Source: Paenibacillus sp. MSJ-34
GTDB taxonomy: Bacteria > Bacillota > Bacilli > Paenibacillales > Paenibacillaceae
Reading direction: 5' to 3'
Assembly: GCF_018918005.1 (NCBI RefSeq)
Contig: NZ_JAHLPR010000030.1
Coordinates: forward strand, 21,341 to 85,340
DNA: 64,000 bases
The first letter of the stretch is position 1. Each line of letters opens with the position of its first letter. Positions 27,238-35,268 of the stretch are shown in pieces. The position numbers and the translations under genes were made by a program. Below the pieces are notes generated by a model. The model made no database searches. It was not told where the DNA came from and was given only the letters and a program-made list of their open reading frames with translations.

Positions 27238-27254
27238 TTACATTTCCTTTACAC
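27238..27254 (+). promoter_or_regulatory. Possible PhoP-box-like repeats upstream of the phosphate-uptake genes
   Basis: TTACAT (27238-27243) and TTACAC (27249-27254) repeat at 11-bp spacing, like the TTAACA-type half sites of PhoP. TTTACA could also serve as a -35 for a -10-like TAAGAT at 27273-27278. Suggestive because the following genes are a Pit system; only two half sites are seen. Confidence 0.35.
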
Positions 27255-27330
27255 AACTTTCGGCAATTGTGATAAGATAACTAAGGGAAAAAATCAGGCA
27301 TAAAGGCATTTTGAGCGAAGGGGACAAACT

Positions 27331-27942
27331 ATGTTCAAGAGAAACGATATCTTTTTTGAAACGTTGCAAAATATGTCGGACACCATTGTGCAAGCGATCG
27401 ATCATTTTGCGAAAGGCGTCGCAAATCCGGGCGATTTGCCGACATTCGCCAAAGTGATGAAAGAATACGAATCCAAATGCGACGGATACGTTCATAAGAT
27501 CGTAACCGAACTGAACAAAACGTTTATTACGCCGATCGAACGGGACGATATTATGGAGCTCGCCACATCGCTGGACGATGTGATGGACGGCGTGGAAGCA
27601 TGCGTGTCCCGTTTCGATATGTATCAAATGAAAGATCACGATAAGCAAGTCGTCGTTTTTGCCGGTATTTTGCAGCGTTGCGCCGTCGAGATTCAGGATT
27701 CGATCCGCCTTTTGTCGCAAAAAAAATTGCTGGCCATCCGCGAGCATACGATTCGCGTCAACGAGCTGGAGAACGAAGGCGACGAAATTTTGCGCACATG
27801 CATTAAAAGCCTGTTCGCCACGGTAACCGATCCGATCGAATTGATCAAGCGGAAGGAAATTTACGAACGTTTGGAACAAACGACCGACTACTGCGAAGAT
27901 GTTGCCAATACGTTGGAGTCCATCATAATGCGTAATTCGTAA
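27331..27942 (+). CDS. DUF47 / PhoU-like Pit accessory protein
   Basis: 203-aa all-helical protein of the DUF47 (YkaA, PhoU-like) family: FFETLQNMSDTIVQAIDHF, ELNKTFITPIERDDIMELAT and NELENEGDEILRTC, the latter two being the acidic motif helices of the family. These cytoplasmic proteins pair with Pit transporters and are thought to gate them. The Pit gene follows after 81 bp. Confidence 0.9.
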   Translation: MFKRNDIFFETLQNMSDTIVQAIDHFAKGVANPGDLPTFAKVMKEYESKCDGYVHKIVTELNKTFITPIERDDIMELATSLDDVMDGVEACVSRFDMYQMKDHDKQVVVFAGILQRCAVEIQDSIRLLSQKKLLAIREHTIRVNELENEGDEILRTCIKSLFATVTDPIELIKRKEIYERLEQTTDYCEDVANTLESIIMRNS

Positions 27943-28023
27943 GGAAACCCAAGGAATGCTTTGAAGCGAGGAGGATAGAATTGCGCGGAAAGACCTGACA
28001 ACGTTCTGTGCAATACATACATT

Positions 28024-29025
28024 ATGGATTCGATGATGATCGTTTTAGGTATCGTTATATTTTTGGCGTTAGCTTTCGACTTTATAAACGGATTTCACGA
28101 TACGGCCAATGCCATTGCGACATCGGTCTCGACCCGGGCCCTTCCGCCGCGCGTAGCCGTACTGCTGGCCGCCGTGATGAACTTTGTCGGCGCGTTGACC
28201 TTTACCGGGGTTGCCAAAACGATAGGGGGAAGCGTCGCCGACCCGGCCAAGCTCGACAACGGGGTCGAGATCGTCATCGCGACTTTGATCGCCGCGATTA
28301 TATGGAATTTGGTCACTTGGTGGTTCGGCATTCCGTCATCTTCGTCGCATGCGTTGATCGGCGCGCTCGCCGGCGCGGTATTTGCGGGAGCGGGCATGTC
28401 GGGTTTGAATTTGGGCGGCTTTAAGACGATCGTGCAGGGGCTTATTTTTTCGCCGCTCATCGCGTTTGCCGTCGGCTTTATCGTCATGACGACATTCAAG
28501 TGGACATTCGGACGGCATAGTCCGCATACGGTGAATAAAGGCTTTCGTACGGGGCAAATCATAACGGCTGCGTTCCAATCGTTTACGCATGGAACGAACG
28601 ACGCGCAGAAGGCGATGGGGATTATTACGTTCGCCTTGGTGGCGGCGGAAGTGCAGGACCATCTGGAAGTGCCTTTATGGGTCAAGTTATCCGCAGCTAC
28701 TGCCATGGCGCTCGGAACGTCGCTCGGAGGCTGGAAAATTATTAAAACGATGGGGACGAAAATATTCAAAATCGAGCCGATTAACGGATTTGCGGCCGAT
28801 ATCAGCGCGGCTTCCGTTATTTTGACCGCAACGCTCACCCATTTGCCTGTCAGTACAACGCATGCGATTACTTCGGCCATCTTGGGGGTCGGTTCGGCGA
28901 AGCGCTTCTCGGCGGTACGGTGGTCGATGGCAGGGAAAATCGTCGCCTCATGGATCATTACGATTCCTATTTCCGCCGCGTTGGCCATGATTATATTTAA
29001 ATTGATCGACGTGTTTTTCATATAG
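28024..29025 (+). CDS. pit: Low-affinity inorganic phosphate (Pit family) transporter
   Basis: 333 aa, about nine to ten membrane helices. The two duplicated PiT signatures are present: FDFINGFHDTANAIATSVST near the N-terminus and SFTHGTNDAQKAMGIITFAL in the second half. Imports metal-phosphate with protons. Start ATG 28024 fits the conserved N-terminus, yet it has no ribosome site; the only strong one (GAGGAGG, 27969-27975) precedes a five-codon TTG ORF. A terminator follows. Confidence 0.9.
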   Translation: MDSMMIVLGIVIFLALAFDFINGFHDTANAIATSVSTRALPPRVAVLLAAVMNFVGALTFTGVAKTIGGSVADPAKLDNGVEIVIATLIAAIIWNLVTWWFGIPSSSSHALIGALAGAVFAGAGMSGLNLGGFKTIVQGLIFSPLIAFAVGFIVMTTFKWTFGRHSPHTVNKGFRTGQIITAAFQSFTHGTNDAQKAMGIITFALVAAEVQDHLEVPLWVKLSAATAMALGTSLGGWKIIKTMGTKIFKIEPINGFAADISAASVILTATLTHLPVSTTHAITSAILGVGSAKRFSAVRWSMAGKIVASWIITIPISAALAMIIFKLIDVFFI

Positions 29026-29034
29026 ATAAGGATG

Positions 29035-29063
29035 AAGCTTCGCCGAAGGGCGGGCTTTTTTTG
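29035..29063 (+). terminator. Rho-independent terminator of the DUF47-pit transcript
   Basis: AAGC-TT-CGCC, loop GAAG, GGCG-G-GCTT, then a run of seven T. Directly after the pit stop codon. Confidence 0.8.
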
Positions 29064-29143
29064 TGAGCGAACGCAAAACATAAAAACACGCCGCATTGGC
29101 TTTATGCCATATACGACGTGCTGCAATGCCGGTATGCGGCCGC

Positions 29144-29680
29144 TTATTTGCGGCGCCGCACACCGGCGTTTTTTGTCGGTTTCCGGCTTGCGCCGTTCGT
29201 TTTCTTCACGCTCGTGCCATGGTATTTCGCGCCCTGTCCTTGTCTGCCGTTGCGTCCGGCCGTGCGGCGGCGCGTCGAACTGCCGGCGCGGCGGCGTCTG
29301 CGGCGGCGCGGCCTCCATTTGTCCACTTCGGGATCTATCGTTTTTTTGACTTTGGCTTTGCCGGGGAGAAACATATCCATCATCAGTCGCATTACGGGAG
29401 CCATTTGTTGTACGCTGGACATAATTTTTTGCACTTTGCCCATCGTGGAGACGATTCCTTCGATTCCTCCCATCCGGTCGATAATGCCCTTCAAGTCCCC
29501 CAGATTGGGGAAACCTCCGGCTTTCGGAGCAGCCGCAGCGGGAGCCTGAACGGGAGCGGGGTTCGCATATGGCACAAGCCCCAACTCCTGGGGTGGAGCA
29601 TAGGGAACGAGACCGGTCGTATTCACTGCATTATATGGATTGTAAACGCCCTGATAAGGCGTTTCGCGATAATGATTCAT
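29144..29680 (-). CDS. Hypothetical protein with Pro/Tyr-rich N-terminus and Arg/Lys-rich C-terminus
   Basis: 178 aa from ATG 29680 (AAGAAGGAA upstream). Residues 1-55 are rich in Pro, Tyr and Asn (GLVPYAPP, GLVPYANP). Residues 60-110 form a hydrophobic helical part (GGIEGIVSTMGKVQKIMSS, then VQQMAPVMRLMMDMF). The C-terminal 65 residues are highly basic (RPRRRRRRRAG). The middle resembles YqfQ/VrrA-like spore proteins of Bacillus; that link is weak. The basic tail could bind DNA or polyanions. A sigma-K-like -10 (CATAGGATA) is upstream without a matching -35. Confidence 0.7.
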   Translation of the reverse strand: MNHYRETPYQGVYNPYNAVNTTGLVPYAPPQELGLVPYANPAPVQAPAAAAPKAGGFPNLGDLKGIIDRMGGIEGIVSTMGKVQKIMSSVQQMAPVMRLMMDMFLPGKAKVKKTIDPEVDKWRPRRRRRRRAGSSTRRRTAGRNGRQGQGAKYHGTSVKKTNGASRKPTKNAGVRRRK

Positions 29681-29809
29681 CGCATTTCCTTCTTGGGGCA
29701 TGGGATCACTTTCCTTCCCGATTAGTTTTCTTGCTCTATCCTATGTGGTAGGCTAACATAAGGATTGGACGTATGCCCGGTTCGCTGCGGTGAAGTTCAC
29801 CTTTCAATT

Positions 29810-29833
29810 CTGTAAAGCATGAAAACTTTACAG
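29810..29833. promoter_or_regulatory. CTGTAAAG inverted repeat next to the yerC promoter
   Basis: CTGTAAAG (29810-29817) and CTTTACAG (29826-29833) form a perfect 8-bp-arm palindrome one base upstream of the -35. A second pair, CTTGTAA (29845-29851) and TTACAAG (29868-29874), brackets the -10. The shared TGTAA half sites make this a good operator candidate, perhaps for YerC itself. Confidence 0.5.
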
Positions 29834-29834
29834 C

Positions 29835-29863
29835 TTGAAAAGGGCTTGTAAACTAAGTACAAT
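29835..29863 (+). promoter_or_regulatory. Sigma-A promoter of yerC
   Basis: TTGAAA (29835-29840), a 17-bp spacer and TACAAT (29858-29863). Confidence 0.7.
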
Positions 29864-29904
29864 TAAATTACAAGTGATAGTAGAATCGGCAGGGGGCTAA
29901 GACG

Positions 29905-30195
29905 ATGCAATTGAAAAAATTAAACGATAAAACGGTCGATCAATTGTTTGAAGCGATATTGACATTGCAAAGCGTTGAGGAATGCTACATATTTTTTGAC
30001 GATTTATGTACGGTGAACGAAATCCAATCTTTGTCCCAACGGCTCGAAGTGGCCCGCATGCTCGGGAAAGGCTGCACGTATAACCAGATCGAGGCGGAGA
30101 CCGGCGCGAGCACGGCAACGATTTCCCGCGTGAAGCGTTGTTTGAATTACGGCAACGACGGGTATAGAATGGCATTAGAACGATTGGAGCAGTAA
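29905..30195 (+). CDS. yerC: YerC/YecD family TrpR-related regulator
   Basis: 96 aa, matching YerC. LTLQSVEECYIFFDDLCTVN, RLEVARMLGKGCTYNQIEAE and TGASTATISRVKRCLNYG form a TrpR-like helical DNA-binding domain, with the HTH at about residues 55-80. Own promoter with two flanking palindromes suggests autoregulation. The stop is 2 bp from the next ORF, so the next gene is probably co-transcribed. Confidence 0.93.
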   Translation: MQLKKLNDKTVDQLFEAILTLQSVEECYIFFDDLCTVNEIQSLSQRLEVARMLGKGCTYNQIEAETGASTATISRVKRCLNYGNDGYRMALERLEQ

Positions 30196-30197
30196 TC

Positions 30198-31043
30198 ATG
30201 AAAGCGGGCTTCCTTATTATCGCTCACGGCTCCCGCGATCCGGGCTGGGTTCGGCTCGTCGACGAGGCTGTGCGCCAGGTGAATTGGGCAGCGATAACGC
30301 GCAACGTCCGTCTATCTGAAGCTATGGCGGATGCGGAGCGCCGGGAGGAAGCGGGGAATTCTTCGTTTGAAGTACCCTTCGAAGTTTCTTTTCTTGAGAT
30401 CGTGGAAGGCCGCTTCATTCAGGACGGCATCGATCGGTTGGAAGCGCAAGGCGTTACCGACTTGTTCGTCATTCCGTTCTTCGTCTCCTCCGGCAGCACG
30501 CATGTCGATGAAATTGCATACGCTCTCGGGGCGAAGGAAGCTCCGGACGCGCCGACGGATTTGCCGCCGTTTCGGGTGGACGCGAACGTTCATTTCGGGC
30601 AGCCGATGGACGGGGATCCGGATTTGCTCGCGAACATTATCGTCGATAAGGCGCGGGCGTTGTCGGTGCATGCCGAACGGGAGGAGATACTGATCGTTGC
30701 GCATGGCAGCGATCTGCCTCTGTTCCGGGCAAGATGGGAGGAAGGACTGCGGCGCGTGGCGGCCTATGTTGCCGAACGCGGCGGATTCGCCGCGGCCGGG
30801 TATGCGCTGCTGCTGCCCGATCAAGTCAGGGAGAAAGCGCGGTTGTGGAAGGAGAGTACGGCCCTTGCGCCCATTGTTATGCCGCTTTTTTTAAGTCCGG
30901 GATATTTTACGGGCCATGTCATTCCGGAGCGGCTGCAAGGCGCGGCTTATCGATACGACGGCAACGCGCTGCTGCCCCATCCGCTCATACCGCGGTGGAT
31001 CGAACGGCAGGCGGCGGCTTTGTTGAAGTTGAATAATATGTAA
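30198..31043 (+). CDS. CbiX/SirB-like chelatase-family protein
   Basis: 281 aa with two CbiX-type halves. The first opens AGFLIIAHGSRDPGW (His10) and includes FVSSGSTHVDEI; the second opens EILIVAHGSDLPLF and includes PLFLSPGYFTGHVI. The family inserts cobalt or iron into sirohydrochlorin. No cobalamin or siroheme genes are nearby, so the actual substrate is uncertain. A TTGGAG ribosome site lies in the end of yerC. Confidence 0.8.
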   Translation: MKAGFLIIAHGSRDPGWVRLVDEAVRQVNWAAITRNVRLSEAMADAERREEAGNSSFEVPFEVSFLEIVEGRFIQDGIDRLEAQGVTDLFVIPFFVSSGSTHVDEIAYALGAKEAPDAPTDLPPFRVDANVHFGQPMDGDPDLLANIIVDKARALSVHAEREEILIVAHGSDLPLFRARWEEGLRRVAAYVAERGGFAAAGYALLLPDQVREKARLWKESTALAPIVMPLFLSPGYFTGHVIPERLQGAAYRYDGNALLPHPLIPRWIERQAAALLKLNNM

Positions 31044-31057
31044 ACGGAGACGTTCGG

Positions 31058-31960
31058 ATGATCAAAAGAGCACGGTTCATTTATAATCCAACTTCCGGCA
31101 GGGAAGAAATAAAAAGACGGCTCGCCGATATTTTGCAACGGCTCGATATGGCCGGGATTGAGACGTCCTGCTTCGCGACGATGGGCGAAGGCGATGCGAC
31201 CCGCGCGGCCGCCGATGCGGTGGACCGCGGCTTCGATTTGATACTCGCCGGAGGCGGAGACGGAACGTTATATGAAGTGATCAACGGGATGGCGGAACGG
31301 GAGAACCGGCCGCCGCTCGGCATTTTTCCGCTCGGGACGACGAACGATTTCGCGCGTGCGCTCGGGATTCCGCGCCATTGGAGCGATGCTTGCGATCTCA
31401 TTATTCGCCAGGAGACGCGGGCGATCGATCTCGGCAAGGCGAACGACAAATATTTTATTAATATTGCCGGGGGCGGGTCGCTCACGGAATTGACGTACGA
31501 GGTGCCGAGCAAGCTGAAAACGATGATCGGCCAGTTGGCTTATTATATGAAAGGCTTGGAGAAAATGACGCATCTGCGTCCGTTCGAGCTGAAAGTGCGC
31601 GCTGCCGGCGTAGGGGAATTCGAGGAAGAGTTTATGATCTTCCTGATCGCCAACACGAACTCGGTCGGCGGTTTCGAGCGGCTTGCGCCCGAGGCGCGGG
31701 TGGACGACGGCATGTTCGACGTATTAATGCTCAAGAAATGCAATTTGGCCGAGTTTATCCGCATCGCCGGCATGGCGCTGCGCGGAGAGCATTTCAGCGA
31801 TCCGAATTTGCTTTATTTTCAGACGAATCGGTTGGAAGTCTCGACGCCGGGCCATGTCCAGTTGAATTTGGACGGCGAGATGGGCGGCACGCTGCCTTGC
31901 ACGTTCACGATGCTGCCTTCGCATATTCGGATCTATGCGGACAGAGCTTCCGAGGATTAA
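31058..31960 (+). CDS. dagK: Diacylglycerol kinase (YerQ/DagK type)
   Basis: 300-aa soluble lipid kinase that recycles diacylglycerol to phosphatidic acid. Seen: FIYNPTSGRE, the nucleotide loop AGGGDGTLYEVINGM, FPLGTTNDFARALGIP and a C-terminal GHVQLNLDGEMGG. AACGGAGACG precedes the ATG. It is directly upstream of rlmCD, as in B. subtilis (yerQ-yefA). Confidence 0.94.
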   Translation: MIKRARFIYNPTSGREEIKRRLADILQRLDMAGIETSCFATMGEGDATRAAADAVDRGFDLILAGGGDGTLYEVINGMAERENRPPLGIFPLGTTNDFARALGIPRHWSDACDLIIRQETRAIDLGKANDKYFINIAGGGSLTELTYEVPSKLKTMIGQLAYYMKGLEKMTHLRPFELKVRAAGVGEFEEEFMIFLIANTNSVGGFERLAPEARVDDGMFDVLMLKKCNLAEFIRIAGMALRGEHFSDPNLLYFQTNRLEVSTPGHVQLNLDGEMGGTLPCTFTMLPSHIRIYADRASED

Positions 31961-32038
31961 TTCATGTGTCGCTGCATGGCGACAGTATGATCGTGATTGA
32001 TATTAGCTTACGAGAGCAGTTGGAGCGGATATAAACGT

Positions 32039-33583
32039 ATGAACGGGAAGAATGGAAAGCAAGGCGCGCGCGGGAAGCGCCAACGAGGCGGGGCTGCGGA
32101 TTTGTCCGGGGTGCCTGTCGCCAAAAACGAGGAAGTGACGGTCGACATTGTCGGCCTCACGCATGACGGGGAAGGGGTAGGCCGTACGGACGGCTATACC
32201 CTTTTTATTCAGGGCGCGCTGCCGGGCGAACAGGTGCGCGCGAAAGTGTTGAAGGTGAAGAAGCAGTACGGCTACGCCAAGCTGCTTGAAGTGCTGCGGG
32301 CAAGCGCGGACCGGGTCGAAGCTCCATGCCCGATATACCGCCAATGCGGCGGATGCCAGCTGCAGCATATGTCGTACGAGGCGCAGCTGGATTGGAAGCG
32401 GCAGCATGTCGTCGATACGCTGGAGCGGATTGGGAAGTTCGCGACGGTGATGCCGGAAGTTGCGGCATCGGAGCGGCGACCGGCCGATCTGCAGGAGATC
32501 GGCGGCCCTGGCGGGAATGCGGCATTCAGGACGGATCGGGACACGGCTCCGGATGCCGTTGTCGTGCATCCGACGATCGGCATGAGCGATCCGTGGCGTT
32601 ACCGCAATAAGGCGCAAGTGCCGGTGGGCGTCGTGGACGGCGGTCTGGTGGGCGGTTTCTACGCGCGCGGCAGCCATCGGATTATCGATATGGAAGCATG
32701 CTTGATTCAACACGAACATAACGACGAGGTCGTGCGTCAGGTGAAGGCGATCGGGCGCGAGCTCGGGATTGCGGCGTACGACGAGGAGTCCGGAACCGGG
32801 CTGCTGCGCCATGTCGTCGTCAAGATCGGCTTCCGCACCGGCGAGCTGATGATCGTGCTCGTCACGAACGGAGAGCGCATCCCGCGCGCCGACGAGTGGG
32901 TGGCGCGAATTCGGGAGCGGGTGCCGGGCGTGGCCAGCATCTGCCAGAACGTCAATACGAAGCGGACGAATGTCATCTTCGGCGATACGACGAAAGTGCT
33001 GTGGGGGCGCGACGTGATCTACGATTCGATCGGGGACGTGCGTTTCGCGATCTCGGCGCGTTCGTTCTACCAGGTCAATCCGGTGCAAACGGAGATCCTA
33101 TACCGCAAGGCGGTCGAATACGCCGGATTGACCGGCGCGGAAACCGTCATCGATGCCTATTGCGGCATCGGGACGATATCGCTCTTCCTCGCGCGGTACG
33201 CGGGGAAGGTGTACGGCGTCGAGATCGTGCCGGAGGCGATCGAGGACGCGCGCGCGAATGCGGCGTTGAACGGCATCGTCAACGCCGAGTTCGCGGCGGG
33301 CGCGGCGGAGGACGTCATGCCGCGCTGGCAGGCGCAGGGCGTGTCGCCCGACGTCGTCGTCGTCGACCCGCCGCGCAAAGGCTGCGACGCGCGCCTGCTC
33401 GAGACGCTGCTCGCGATGCGCCCGGAGCGCATCGTGTACGTCTCGTGCAACCCCGCGACGCTCGCGCGCGACCTGCGCGCCCTCGCCGACGGCGGCTACC
33501 GCGTCGCCGAGGCGCAGCCGGTGGATATGTTTCCGCATACGGTGCATGTGGAATGCCTAATATTGATGGTACGCAAAGAATAG
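32039..33583 (+). CDS. rlmCD: 23S rRNA (uracil-C5)-methyltransferase
   Basis: 514 aa. TRAM domain first (EVTVDIVGLTHDGEGVGRTD), iron-sulfur cysteines C97, C103 and C106 in CPIYRQCGGCQ, SAM site DAYCGIGTISLFLA, catalytic C470 in VSCNPATLARDL, and an intact C-terminus HVECLILMVRKE. It methylates U747/U1939 of 23S rRNA in Bacillus. A stretch at about residues 134-176 rich in Ala, Pro and Arg interrupts the usual fold and looks lineage-specific. ATG 32039 is used; the ORF is open further upstream. The 3' end is an integration site (see 33536 and 47148). Confidence 0.92.
   Translation: MNGKNGKQGARGKRQRGGAADLSGVPVAKNEEVTVDIVGLTHDGEGVGRTDGYTLFIQGALPGEQVRAKVLKVKKQYGYAKLLEVLRASADRVEAPCPIYRQCGGCQLQHMSYEAQLDWKRQHVVDTLERIGKFATVMPEVAASERRPADLQEIGGPGGNAAFRTDRDTAPDAVVVHPTIGMSDPWRYRNKAQVPVGVVDGGLVGGFYARGSHRIIDMEACLIQHEHNDEVVRQVKAIGRELGIAAYDEESGTGLLRHVVVKIGFRTGELMIVLVTNGERIPRADEWVARIRERVPGVASICQNVNTKRTNVIFGDTTKVLWGRDVIYDSIGDVRFAISARSFYQVNPVQTEILYRKAVEYAGLTGAETVIDAYCGIGTISLFLARYAGKVYGVEIVPEAIEDARANAALNGIVNAEFAAGAAEDVMPRWQAQGVSPDVVVVDPPRKGCDARLLETLLAMRPERIVYVSCNPATLARDLRALADGGYRVAEAQPVDMFPHTVHVECLILMVRKE
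33536..33575. other. Left attachment junction in the rlmCD 3' end (candidate attL)
   Basis: The codons for PHTVHVECLI (about 33535-33564) have a partial second copy at 47148-47177 (KHSTHVECVI), with CATGTGGA, TGC and TAATA identical. The copy lies just after the large serine recombinase, so this interval is the likely left junction of the 33.6-47.2 kb element. rumA/rlmCD 3' ends are known insertion sites for Firmicutes elements. Confidence 0.55.
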
Positions 33584-33660
33584 ATGAGATGTGACAGGTT
33601 GGCTCAAAGGAAGTATTGAAGAACACCAAGCAATATAAGCTTTATTAAGACTTGCGGATA

Positions 33661-33710
33661 CCTCCCAATCAAGTTACAACAAACAACAACTTGTTCCTTG
33701 GGAGGTTTTT
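33661..33710 (+). terminator. Hairpin that both looks like a terminator and hides a ribosome site
   Basis: CCTCCCAA (33661-33668) pairs with TTGGGAGG (33698-33705), with inner CAAGTT/AACTTG, followed by TTTTT. The GGGAGG in the 3' arm is also the only ribosome site for the gene at 33713. The hairpin can therefore stop transcription from rlmCD or block translation of the first element gene. Confidence 0.65.
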
Positions 33711-33712
33711 AC

Positions 33713-33961
33713 ATGACCACTATTTCTCATTTATGTAATGATACACGTGAATCGTGCCGCAGTTCACTGGTCGGCATCGAACTAGACGACACACAGACAC
33801 AAATGCTACTATCCATCGTTCGAAAGCATTGCAAGCTCGCTCTTGAGCATAGCCATGCGAATACGACCCGAGAGCGGCGGCAGGAAATCATCGAAGAAAT
33901 TCAGAGTTTACGTTCGATCCGTGACGATCTAATTGAGAAATGGCGAGAACAGGTAAATTGA
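33713..33961 (+). CDS. Small helical protein of the element
   Basis: 82 aa from ATG 33713 with GGGAGG 7 bp upstream, inside the preceding hairpin. MTTISHLCNDTRESCRSSLV then a highly charged helix (RERRQEIIEEIQSLRSIRDD). Predicted soluble and helical. No family recognised; size and position suggest a regulatory or phage/ICE-type accessory protein. Confidence 0.6.
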   Translation: MTTISHLCNDTRESCRSSLVGIELDDTQTQMLLSIVRKHCKLALEHSHANTTRERRQEIIEEIQSLRSIRDDLIEKWREQVN

Positions 33962-34029
33962 CTAGATTAAATCCAGAGCACGAAGACGAACCGAAACTCG
34001 TCATTGAAAACTATCCCCTTCTACGGTAA
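33940..34029 (+). CDS. Possible 29-aa ORF
   Basis: ATG 33940 overlaps the end of the previous gene in another frame and runs to TAA 34027-34029: MARTGKLTRLNPEHEDEPKL... No clear ribosome site. It tiles the otherwise empty gap before the next gene, so it may be translated by coupling. Confidence 0.25.
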   Translation: MARTGKLTRLNPEHEDEPKLVIENYPLLR

Positions 34030-34065
34030 GATCAACGAACTTTTACCTCAGGAGGGGATTTTATT

Positions 34066-34362
34066 TTGGAACAACAGCCTTTACCAGAATGGATCAAAGC
34101 AGCGTTTGATGGGCGCTTTAACGAACAGGCAAATATTATCGGGAAAATGCCTGAGATTGAACCTTTAAGACTGAAACAAGTTGAACTGGAGAATCAGTTG
34201 AAAGAGGTACTAAGTCCTCAACTTTATCAACTCATTCTTGGATGGGAAGAAATTTTAAACTACCGCCATACACTTGAAAAGGAAAGTCTATATTATGCTG
34301 GGATCACTGATGGGCTGCAGATATGGAAGCATCTTTTGAATGGCATCTCGAAACGACTATGA
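34066..34362 (+). CDS. Hypothetical helical element protein
   Basis: 98 aa from TTG 34066 with AGGAGGGG 8 bp upstream. All-helical; the second half contains LSPQLYQLILGWEEILNYRH and LYYAGITDGLQIWKHLL, like short phage and conjugative-element proteins. No function recognised. A strong terminator follows 9 bp after the stop. Confidence 0.65.
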   Translation: MEQQPLPEWIKAAFDGRFNEQANIIGKMPEIEPLRLKQVELENQLKEVLSPQLYQLILGWEEILNYRHTLEKESLYYAGITDGLQIWKHLLNGISKRL

Positions 34363-34370
34363 TAGCAGAT

Positions 34371-34399
34371 GAGCCGCCAAAGAATGAAGCTGGCGGCTC
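34371..34399. terminator. Bidirectional terminator
   Basis: GAGCCGCCA (34371-34379) pairs with TGGCGGCTC (34391-34399), followed by a T-rich run on the plus strand. It separates two convergent genes and overlaps the stop of the XRE gene. Confidence 0.8.
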
Positions 34400-35094
34400 T
34401 ACTGTTTCTTCTCTTTTATCAGTTCGTTTCCGTTAATGCCAAGAAGCTCATAAGCTTGTTGTACCATGTCTTTGTCTTTCCCAAACAGCGGATTGGAATG
34501 TTCGTATATGCCGCTCTCCATTGTCACGTGCCGAAGATTATGAACCATGAACTCCGAGTTGCAAAGTACAGCGACTTTCTTAGTTGACCTTAAGAGCTTC
34601 TGCTGAAACGCAACTGCTTTCTCAGCAACCTCAGGAGAATAGACTACAGGTTCCCCGTCTGCGGCTAGCATGTCGCGATGATCCACTAGAAGATTCATTT
34701 CCCCTTTGCCAAAACTGTTGCAAATCCCGATCAACGTTCTATCCATGTAATCAACATCTTGTGGAGTCAGAAGACCTTTTACTGAAAAAGCTAATACTCG
34801 AGTCTCAGGATCAACGTGGTATTGAAATCGCTTTAGAAATGGCTCGGTGAAATCCCTCTGTTGGTATGCAGTAGTTGCTGAAAAACGTTCACCAGAGAAC
34901 ATATATTCAACCGAAACCTTTAGTGCAGCCGCGATCTTTTGAATATTTAAGATGCTGATGTTCCGTTCGCCGCGCTCTACACCGCTGATATAGCTCCGAT
35001 CAAGCCCAGAACGATAGGCTAATATTTCTTGAGACATGCCCGACCGAGCCCTTAATTCTTTACAACGTTGACCAAAATCATGACGTATATCCAC
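34399..35094 (-). CDS. XRE-family regulator with a C-terminal sensory-like domain
   Basis: 231 aa from GTG 35094 (GGGAGG 9 bp upstream). Residues 1-65 are an XRE helix-turn-helix (RCKELRARSGMSQEILAYRS, then GLDRSYISGVERGERNISIL). Residues 85-225 form a second alpha/beta domain (VLAFSVKGLLTPQDVDYMD, MNLLVDHRDML, KKVAVLCNSE) whose alternating strands look STAS/SpoIIAA-like, though I am not sure. Such two-domain repressors can sense a signal or partner. It probably controls the element. Confidence 0.8.
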   Translation of the reverse strand: MDIRHDFGQRCKELRARSGMSQEILAYRSGLDRSYISGVERGERNISILNIQKIAAALKVSVEYMFSGERFSATTAYQQRDFTEPFLKRFQYHVDPETRVLAFSVKGLLTPQDVDYMDRTLIGICNSFGKGEMNLLVDHRDMLAADGEPVVYSPEVAEKAVAFQQKLLRSTKKVAVLCNSEFMVHNLRHVTMESGIYEHSNPLFGKDKDMVQQAYELLGINGNELIKEKKQ

Positions 35095-35268
35095 AACCAA
35101 AATCCTCCCAAACATAACCAATTCCTATTAAAAAATATATCGGCAATTTGGGACTAAAGTTGTATATCAATTTGCGAATGGTACTCATCGTCAACTGAAA
35201 ATTAGTTCAACCTTAGATAAAATTAAAGAAATAGAGCTATCAGCGATTGGCTGATAGCTACTAAGACT

